Below are positions 58,940 through 64,000 of a stretch of 64,000 nt of DNA, piece by piece. Origin of the DNA: Brevibacterium renqingii (GTDB taxonomy: Bacteria > Actinomycetota > Actinomycetes > Actinomycetales > Brevibacteriaceae). How positions within the stretch are numbered: the first letter of the stretch is position 1; each line of letters starts with the position of its first letter. The translations under genes and the position numbers were made by a program. The notes under the pieces are model-generated. The model did not search any database and was not told the DNA's origin. It worked only from the letters and a program-made list of their open reading frames with translations. The DNA is taken from assembly GCF_017808105.1 (NCBI RefSeq), contig NZ_JADBHF010000003.1, positions 218,333 to 282,332 on the forward strand. Reading direction: 5' to 3'.

Positions 58940-60046
58940 TCAAATGGTCACCCGGGCGAAACCTGGGATGAGGATCTCGTCGAGCATGCGCTCGCGCACA
59001 TCCAAGGGCAGGAAGGCCGCGGTCACGGCATTGACGGTGGCCCATTCGAGGTCCGTCTGCGTCCATCCGGCTTCGTCGACGAGCAGACGCATCTCGCGCG
59101 TCACGGACGTGCCCGACATCAGCCGGTTGTCCGGGTTGATGGTGACGGCGAAGCCGAGGTCCTTCAGCCCGGTGATCGGGTGGGAGGCGATGGTGCCGCC
59201 GATATCGGTCTGCAGGTTCGAGCTCGGGCACAGTTCGAGCGGCACCTGCTGGTCGAGGACCCACGCGGCGAGGCTGCCGAGCTGACCCTCTCCGTCGACG
59301 ATGTCCATGTCCTCGACGATGCGGGCACCGTGGCCCAGACGCTGTGCGTGGCAGATGGTGATCGCCTCGTGGATGGATTCCTTGCCTGCGGCCTCACCGG
59401 CATGGATCGTCACCGGCACATAGGCCTGGTGGAGGGCGTTGAAGGCGGACAGGTGCGCCGAGGGCGGGAAGCCGTTCTCGGGCCCGGCGATGTCGAAGCC
59501 GACGACGCCGGAGTCCGCTCCCTTCTCACGGTGGCGGATGGCCAGTTCGGCGACAGCCAGGGAGTTGTCGGCCTGGCGCATGGCGGTGATGAGCTGACCG
59601 ACGCGGATGTACTTGCCCTCGGCTGCGGCCTCGGAGACACCGGCTTCGAGCCCTTCCTGGACGGCGTCGACGACCTCGTCGAGTTCGAGCCCTCCCTCGA
59701 GGTGCTGCTCGGGAGCCCACCGGGCCTCGGCATAGAACACTCCGTCGGCGACCTGGTCGAGCACCCATTCCTTGGCCACGCGCTGCAGCCCTTCACGGCT
59801 CTGCATGAGCGCCACCGTGTGGGAGAACGTCTCGAGATAGCGGACGAGGTCACCGGAGTTCGCGGACTCGGAGAACCAGGCGCGCAGCGACTCCGGGTCG
59901 CCGGCGGGCAGTTCGTGTCCGCTCTGCTCGGCCAGTTCGATCATCGTCTCGGGGCGCAGGCCACCGTCGAGGTGATCGTGGAGGGAGACTTTGGGCAGCT
60001 GCAGGATGGGGTCGTCCGAAGCGACGCCGGCGGGTACATTCATCAC
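58940..60046 (-). CDS. add: Adenosine deaminase
   Basis: Add converts adenosine and deoxyadenosine to inosine forms, for salvage. The 368-residue TIM barrel has SLHDHLDGGL (metal HxH), TIHAGEAAG (metal His and base Glu nearby), RLGHGARI, LCPSSNLQT and TINPDNRLMSGTS (metal Asp). GTG 60046, next to an ATG at 60043, follows TAAGCT by six bases. A nucleoside-binding-type lipoprotein gene lies upstream on the same strand. Confidence 0.96.
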   Translation of the reverse strand: MMNVPAGVASDDPILQLPKVSLHDHLDGGLRPETMIELAEQSGHELPAGDPESLRAWFSESANSGDLVRYLETFSHTVALMQSREGLQRVAKEWVLDQVADGVFYAEARWAPEQHLEGGLELDEVVDAVQEGLEAGVSEAAAEGKYIRVGQLITAMRQADNSLAVAELAIRHREKGADSGVVGFDIAGPENGFPPSAHLSAFNALHQAYVPVTIHAGEAAGKESIHEAITICHAQRLGHGARIVEDMDIVDGEGQLGSLAAWVLDQQVPLELCPSSNLQTDIGGTIASHPITGLKDLGFAVTINPDNRLMSGTSVTREMRLLVDEAGWTQTDLEWATVNAVTAAFLPLDVRERMLDEILIPGFARVTI

Positions 60047-60052
60047 CGCCTC

Positions 60053-60058
60053 AGCTTA
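60053..60058 (-). promoter_or_regulatory. -10 hexamer TAAGCT of add
   Basis: Six bases (GAGGCG) before GTG 60046; the same hexamer as in front of orn. Confidence 0.6.
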
Positions 60059-60142
60059 TCCGATGACGCCGAACATCGGCGGTGCGGCGTGGGAGGATTT
60101 CGGGCCGGCTCCGCCTCCGGCTTCCGCGCCCGAGGCGAGCGC

Positions 60143-61291
60143 TCACCCCTTCTCCGGGTCGATCTCCCCGCTCTTGATCCGCTCGCGCAGATCGGTGATG
60201 CCGCGCCCGGCGTCGGAGACGCGGGAGAGGAAACCGTCTTCGGCGACGATCCGGACTCCGCCGTTGTCGATCGTGCCGTGGTACCGCCGGTCGCCGACGC
60301 GGAAGCCGCCGACCTCCTCCGGCTGCGCTTTCGACGCCGGAGCCACCTCGTCGGGATTCTTGCTCTGCGGCCAGTCCGGGAACATCGTGCGCAGCCCCCG
60401 GCGGATGTTCGGCTCCACGGTCGCCACGATCGTCTTGTTGAATCCTCCGGCAGTTCCGTACCAGACGAGCTTCGGCAGGCTCGGGCCCTCATCATCGGAG
60501 TCCTCGGCCTCCTCCGCGGACGCGAGCAGGTCCTTCCGCTCCTCCTCCGCCGAGGTGACCGCCCCCATGGCGGCGGCCGACCCGAAGGGCACGATAACGT
60601 CGACGTCGGAGTCGAAGGCCTGAGTGAAGTACTCCTCGCCCGCCGCACGAGTGTCGTCGACCGTGCGGTTCATCGCCGAGGCGCTGCGGTAGGACTTCAC
60701 CTCGTCGGCGCCTTCGTCCCTCTCCTCGTTGTACAGGTCGACTCCGGCGTCGAAGGCGGTGAGGATCTTCTCCGCCTGGGGGAAGTGGTGCGAGACGACG
60801 ACGCCGACCTCTCCGGTCTCCGAGGCCGTGGCCGCGGTATAGCCGGCGATGAAGGCCGGTGGGACGAGGTCGAAGTCGATGCTCAGCACGTTCTTCGGCT
60901 GGTCCTGCCCGCCGCTGGAGACTCCGAGGAACAGATCATCGGGGTGGGCGGAGGCGAACTCCGCGAGTTCATCGGCACCGCCGGGTCCGATGACCGTGGT
61001 CAGTGCACAGTCCTGCCCGTGCATCCGCTGCAGGGCCGCCGAGGTGGCCCCGCCTCCCGAGACACGCTGACTCGAGGTGCCGGAGAAGACACCGGCCGCA
61101 CGCGCCAGTTCCGTCTCCTCGAGGGTCAGGGCCCCGGACGAATGGTCGTCGAACCCGGCAGGGGCGGAGATGAGACAGCCCAGCCTCGATTCCTCGAGCG
61201 GTTCGGGAGCTGTCACGGAGCAGGCGCTGAGCATCAGTGCGCCGGCCGCACCGACGGCGCCGATCAGAATGCCCCGAGCTCTCATCCTCAT
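60143..61291 (-). CDS. BMP-family substrate-binding lipoprotein (nucleoside-binding type)
   Basis: The 382-residue protein has a lipoprotein signal with lipobox LSAC at about residue 24 (ILIGAVGAAGALMLSACS), and a two-lobed PnrA/BMP binding fold: LGVSSGGQDQPKNVLSIDFD, PPAFIAGYTAATASETGEVGVVV, DVDVIVPFGSAAAMGAV and YHGTIDNGGVRI. BMP proteins usually deliver nucleosides to an ABC transporter; its ATPase and permeases are not in view. Position next to add supports nucleoside uptake. Confidence 0.88.
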   Translation of the reverse strand: MRMRARGILIGAVGAAGALMLSACSVTAPEPLEESRLGCLISAPAGFDDHSSGALTLEETELARAAGVFSGTSSQRVSGGGATSAALQRMHGQDCALTTVIGPGGADELAEFASAHPDDLFLGVSSGGQDQPKNVLSIDFDLVPPAFIAGYTAATASETGEVGVVVSHHFPQAEKILTAFDAGVDLYNEERDEGADEVKSYRSASAMNRTVDDTRAAGEEYFTQAFDSDVDVIVPFGSAAAMGAVTSAEEERKDLLASAEEAEDSDDEGPSLPKLVWYGTAGGFNKTIVATVEPNIRRGLRTMFPDWPQSKNPDEVAPASKAQPEEVGGFRVGDRRYHGTIDNGGVRIVAEDGFLSRVSDAGRGITDLRERIKSGEIDPEKG

Positions 61292-61300
61292 GGGTTCAAG

Positions 61301-61306
61301 ATTATC
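61301..61306 (-). promoter_or_regulatory. -10 hexamer GATAAT of the BMP lipoprotein gene
   Basis: Nine bases before ATG 61291; a GAGGATGAG run after the ATG is not a ribosome site for it. Confidence 0.5.
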
Positions 61307-61329
61307 GGCCCGATCGACGACCGCGGTAA

Positions 61330-62556
61330 TCACCGGCTCCGGTCACGCTCGAGGACCTTGAGAGCGGTGGCAGTGAAGACGCGGGCGGCGATCGCGACGG
61401 CGCGTTCATCGATGAGCAGATCACCTTGGTGGATGTCGTAGGTGGTGCCGCCGGGGGTGCGGGTGCCCAGACGGATGAGGGCACCCGGACAGTGGGTGAG
61501 GTACCAGGCGAAGTCCTCTCCGCCCATCGACTGCGGGGTCAGCTGCACGGCGTTCTCCCCCAGTTCGCCGCGCACGGCGGATTCGATGAGCGTCACTTGG
61601 TCCTCGGTGTTGACCACCGGCGGGACGCCTCGGCGGTGTTCGAGGTCGACGTCGACCCCGTACGGTCCGGCGATGCGGTCGACGAGTTCGGGCAGCACCT
61701 CGGCGACCTGATTCCACCCGTCGACGTCGAGGCACCGCAGCGTGCCTCGCAGGATGCCCTCGCTGGGGACGACGTTCGCGGCGTGCCCGGCGCTGATCTC
61801 GCCCCATACGAGTGAGATCGCATGCCGCGGATCGATGAGGCGGCCCAGCGTCGAGGGCAGGTCGGTGGCGAGTTTGCCCAGAGCGTAGACGAGGTCCTCG
61901 GTCAGGTGCGGCCGGGAGGTGTGCCCGCCGTGGCCGGACAGGCGGATGATGACGGTGTCGCCGGCGGCGGTGATGGCGCCGATGCGCGAACCCACCCTGC
62001 CGATGTCGACGTTCGGGTCGCAGTGGACGGCATAGACCTCCGGCACGCCGTCGAGGACGCCTTGGGAGATCACACGCAGCGCGCCTCCGGGGGTCACCTC
62101 CTCGCCGGGCTGGAAGATCAGTCGCACACGTCCGCCGAGTCCTTCGGGCCGGGATTCGTGGAGTCGCTGCAGGGCGATGCCGGCGCCGATGAGGGAGGTC
62201 AGGTGCACGTCGTGGCCGCAGGCGTGGGCGACGCCGGGGACCGTCGAGCGGTACTCCTCCTCGATGAGGTCGTCGACGGGCAGAGCATCGATATCGGCAC
62301 GCAGTCCTACCGCCAGAGGGCCTTCTCCGACCTCGCAGACGACGCCGGTCCCCTCCAGCCGCTGCGGCTGGAGACCTGCGGCCTCGAGGCGGGCCACAAT
62401 CTTGTCCGTGGTCGCGAATTCCTGGAAGGACAGTTCCGGATGGGCATGGATGTCGCGGCGGAAATCGATGAGCTCTGCACCGATCTCAGCGATTGTCGAG
62501 CTGATCACGTCGGGTCCTTCAGGAAAAGCAGGTCGGGGATGGGAGAAGTCGAACAT
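61330..62556 (-). CDS. M20-family amidohydrolase (hippurate/IAA-amino acid hydrolase type)
   Basis: This 408-residue metallopeptidase has RRDIHAHPELSFQEF near the N-terminus, ADIDALPVDD, VAHACGHDVHLT (metal ligands), IFQPGEEVTPGGA (metal and base glutamates), SGHGGHTSRPH in the dimer domain and SMGGEDFAWYL. It cleaves N-acyl amino acids or similar. ATG 62556 follows TAGCAT by eight bases; the open frame continues 48 codons upstream without homology. Confidence 0.94.
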   Translation of the reverse strand: MFDFSHPRPAFPEGPDVISSTIAEIGAELIDFRRDIHAHPELSFQEFATTDKIVARLEAAGLQPQRLEGTGVVCEVGEGPLAVGLRADIDALPVDDLIEEEYRSTVPGVAHACGHDVHLTSLIGAGIALQRLHESRPEGLGGRVRLIFQPGEEVTPGGALRVISQGVLDGVPEVYAVHCDPNVDIGRVGSRIGAITAAGDTVIIRLSGHGGHTSRPHLTEDLVYALGKLATDLPSTLGRLIDPRHAISLVWGEISAGHAANVVPSEGILRGTLRCLDVDGWNQVAEVLPELVDRIAGPYGVDVDLEHRRGVPPVVNTEDQVTLIESAVRGELGENAVQLTPQSMGGEDFAWYLTHCPGALIRLGTRTPGGTTYDIHQGDLLIDERAVAIAARVFTATALKVLERDRSR

Positions 62557-62564
62557 TGACTGCA

Positions 62565-62570
62565 ATGCTA
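62565..62570 (-). promoter_or_regulatory. -10 hexamer TAGCAT of the M20 amidohydrolase gene
   Basis: Eight bases before ATG 62556; no ribosome site. Confidence 0.5.
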
Positions 62571-62671
62571 AGCACTCACCGTCACAATTGTGCCGATTGC
62601 GACCAATTTCGACACACTGTCGTCCGCTGCGACGGCAGCGGCGATGCCGGTCTCGGCGCGAGCGGTGCGGT

Positions 62672-63781
62672 TCAGAGCAGTTCGTCGAGTCCGCGCTCAC
62701 CGGCCACGGACACGACTTTCTTCACATCCTGCGCGTGCGAACGGGAGGTGATGAGCAGGACGTCGTCGGTGTCGACGACGACGAGATCCTCGAGTCCGAC
62801 GATGGCAACGGTCCGAGGCCCCTCGGAGAACACCACCCCAGAGGCGTCGACCTCCAGCAGGTCCGTGTTGCCGCCGATGGAGATCACTCCGCGCGGCTCC
62901 CCCGGCACCGGCTGGCGCAGACGCGCGACCGAGTCGAAGTCGCCGACATCGTCCCAGCCGAAGTCGCCGGGAATGACGATCACACGGCCGGCAGCGGCGG
63001 CGGGTTCGGCGACCACATAGTCGATGGCCCGCTTCTCCAGCCCGGGCCAGACCTCGTCGAGCACCTCGTCGTGAGCGGCGGTGTCCCAGGCCTCGGCGAT
63101 GCGGGAGAGTCCGGCGAAGAGGGCCGGGTCCTCCTCGGCGAGGACATCGAGGAGCGACGCCGCCTTGGCGATGAACATACCCGCGTTCCAGCGGTAGCGG
63201 CCCGAGTTCACGTAGGTGCGGGCGGTGCTCGCGGCGGGCTTCTCCGCGAACGCCAGAGCTCGCCTGGCGGTGGGCGCGCCCGGCAGACCGAGCAGCTCGC
63301 CGGTCTCGATGTATCCGTATGCGGTAGCGGGGTTGCGGGGCATGATGCCCACCGTGACGATGTCGCCGGTCTCGGCGGCGGCGATGGCCTGATCGATGAC
63401 GAGACGGAACTCGTCGACGTTCGTGATCGAATGATCGGCGGAGAACGACCCGACGATCGCCTCGGGATCCTCACGGGCGATGAGCATGGCGGCCAGGCCG
63501 ATCGCCGCCGCCGAGTCCTTCGGCGAGGGTTCGGCGACGATCTTCGACCGCGAGATCTCCGGCAGCTGCTGGGCGATCTGTTCGAGGTGGCTGCGTCCGG
63601 TGACCACCCAGACGTTGTCCTCGCCGACGATGGGCGCCACCCGATCCCAGGTGGCCTGGATCAGGCTGCGACCGAGGCCGAGCACATCGTGGAGGAACTT
63701 CGGCGTCGCCCGGCGCGACAGCGGCCACAGACGAGTTCCGGAACCGCCGGCGGGGATGATGGCGTGGAAGTGCGTGTTCAC
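62672..63781 (-). CDS. manC: Mannose-1-phosphate guanylyltransferase
   Basis: This nucleotidyltransferase makes GDP-mannose for glycan and glycolipid synthesis. The 369-residue protein has the pyrophosphorylase signature AIIPAGGSGTRLWPLSRRATPKFL, SFSADHSI, TAYGYIETGE, FAEKPAAS, YRWNAGMFIA and the VIPGDFGWDDVGDFDSV motif of the GDP-mannose type. The C-terminal isomerase domain of bifunctional ManC is absent. GTG 63781 follows a poor GACACT hexamer by six bases. Confidence 0.94.
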   Translation of the reverse strand: MNTHFHAIIPAGGSGTRLWPLSRRATPKFLHDVLGLGRSLIQATWDRVAPIVGEDNVWVVTGRSHLEQIAQQLPEISRSKIVAEPSPKDSAAAIGLAAMLIAREDPEAIVGSFSADHSITNVDEFRLVIDQAIAAAETGDIVTVGIMPRNPATAYGYIETGELLGLPGAPTARRALAFAEKPAASTARTYVNSGRYRWNAGMFIAKAASLLDVLAEEDPALFAGLSRIAEAWDTAAHDEVLDEVWPGLEKRAIDYVVAEPAAAAGRVIVIPGDFGWDDVGDFDSVARLRQPVPGEPRGVISIGGNTDLLEVDASGVVFSEGPRTVAIVGLEDLVVVDTDDVLLITSRSHAQDVKKVVSVAGERGLDELL

Positions 63782-64000
63782 GGTGCCAGTGTCTCAGAGT
63801 TCGGGCACCGGTTCTCCGAGGCTGTCCGCCGTGTCGAATGCGGACTCCTCCCCTTTTCGGGTGGGGACAGCCTCATCGGTGGGGCCGCCTCGGGGGTGGC
63901 ACTCCCTGAACGCCACCTCCGGGGGGGGTGCCCCTATATTTATTCATAGGCCCTGAACGGGGTCTGGTCGCTGGTCCTGGTATGGCTGATTTGCCCTGTC
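63782..64000. other. Intergenic region at right edge
   Basis: No gene is supported in the 219 bases. It contains an eight-G run followed by an AT-rich stretch (TATATTTATTCATAGG, about 63935-63950) that is unlike the rest of the window, and the GACACT hexamer of manC. Confidence 0.5.

Noticed and set aside
58865..61441. Open frame of 858 codons antisense to add and the BMP lipoprotein
   Set aside because: Same high-GC shadow effect; its composition is Arg/Gly/Val-rich and it spans two real genes on the other strand.
62583..62592. CACAATTGTG palindrome upstream of the M20 amidohydrolase
   Set aside because: Ten bases only, not aligned with the -10 element and with no regulator gene adjacent; could be chance.

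Overview
The window is a high-G+C bacterial chromosome segment with short intergenic gaps, many 4-base ATGA/GTGA gene overlaps and frequent GTG/TTG starts. The left end carries gatA-gatC, ligA with a methionine-synthase-like neighbour, mnmA and a cysteine desulfurase. This resembles the conserved actinobacterial neighbourhood around gatCA/ligA/mnmA in mycobacteria. The lineage is Actinomycetota, probably Micrococcales; Brevibacterium is a guess from overall gene content, because no rRNA is present.

Layout. 1-9.9 kb: translation, DNA ligation and tRNA thiolation genes on the minus strand (gatA partial, gatC, a small secreted protein, ligA, MetE-like protein, S9 peptidase, mnmA, cysteine desulfurase). 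9.9-15.4 kb: two small membrane proteins, then two large paralogous envelope proteins flanking a thioredoxin/TPR (YbbN-like) protein. 15.5-19.3 kb: orn, an ArsR-type regulator with a SulP anion permease, and a SCO6745-like protein. 19.5-24.9 kb: lutABC (lactate oxidation), an LmeA/DUF2993 protein and an M20 amidohydrolase. 25-29.3 kb: glutaminase-STAS, a siderophore-interacting protein behind an iron box, and a DapA-like aldolase with a PfkB sugar kinase. 29.4-34.9 kb: tRNA-His, two envelope proteins, a cytidine deaminase-ASCH fusion, a DUF3618 protein, a GroES-like protein and tRNA-Lys. 35-42.1 kb: a GntR regulator and a five-gene operon of NRAMP-like transporter, PxpA, DUF1445, fused PxpB-PxpC and a biotin carboxylase/BCCP. 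42.2-46.8 kb: bcp peroxiredoxin, tRNA-Leu, and a TetR regulator divergent from an amidohydrolase and an amino-acid permease. 46.9-52.3 kb: PadR with its membrane partner, an rRNA-type methyltransferase, a universal stress protein, an acid phosphatase and a threonine aldolase. 52.5-58.9 kb: sucCD, MarR-GNAT, a lipoprotein, an FAD monooxygenase, a 30-bp tandem repeat and a small membrane protein. 58.9-63.8 kb: adenosine deaminase, a BMP-type lipoprotein, an M20 peptidase and mannose-1-phosphate guanylyltransferase.

Theme. Many genes serve scavenging and carbon/nitrogen use: lactate, glutamine, 5-oxoproline, N-carbamoyl or ureido compounds, nucleosides, amino acids and iron. Several are placed next to a local regulator with a visible palindromic operator (ArsR, GntR, TetR, PadR, MarR, IdeR/DtxR).

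The most striking global signal is a run of about 18 promoters whose -10 hexamer lies 6-9 nt before an ATG or GTG, implying leaderless mRNAs. Other points of interest are the pxp/biotin-carboxylase operon, the two envelope paralogues with an internal lipoprotein-like signal, and the PadR operator exactly filling the -35/-10 spacer. I saw no mobile elements, CRISPR arrays or rRNA genes.
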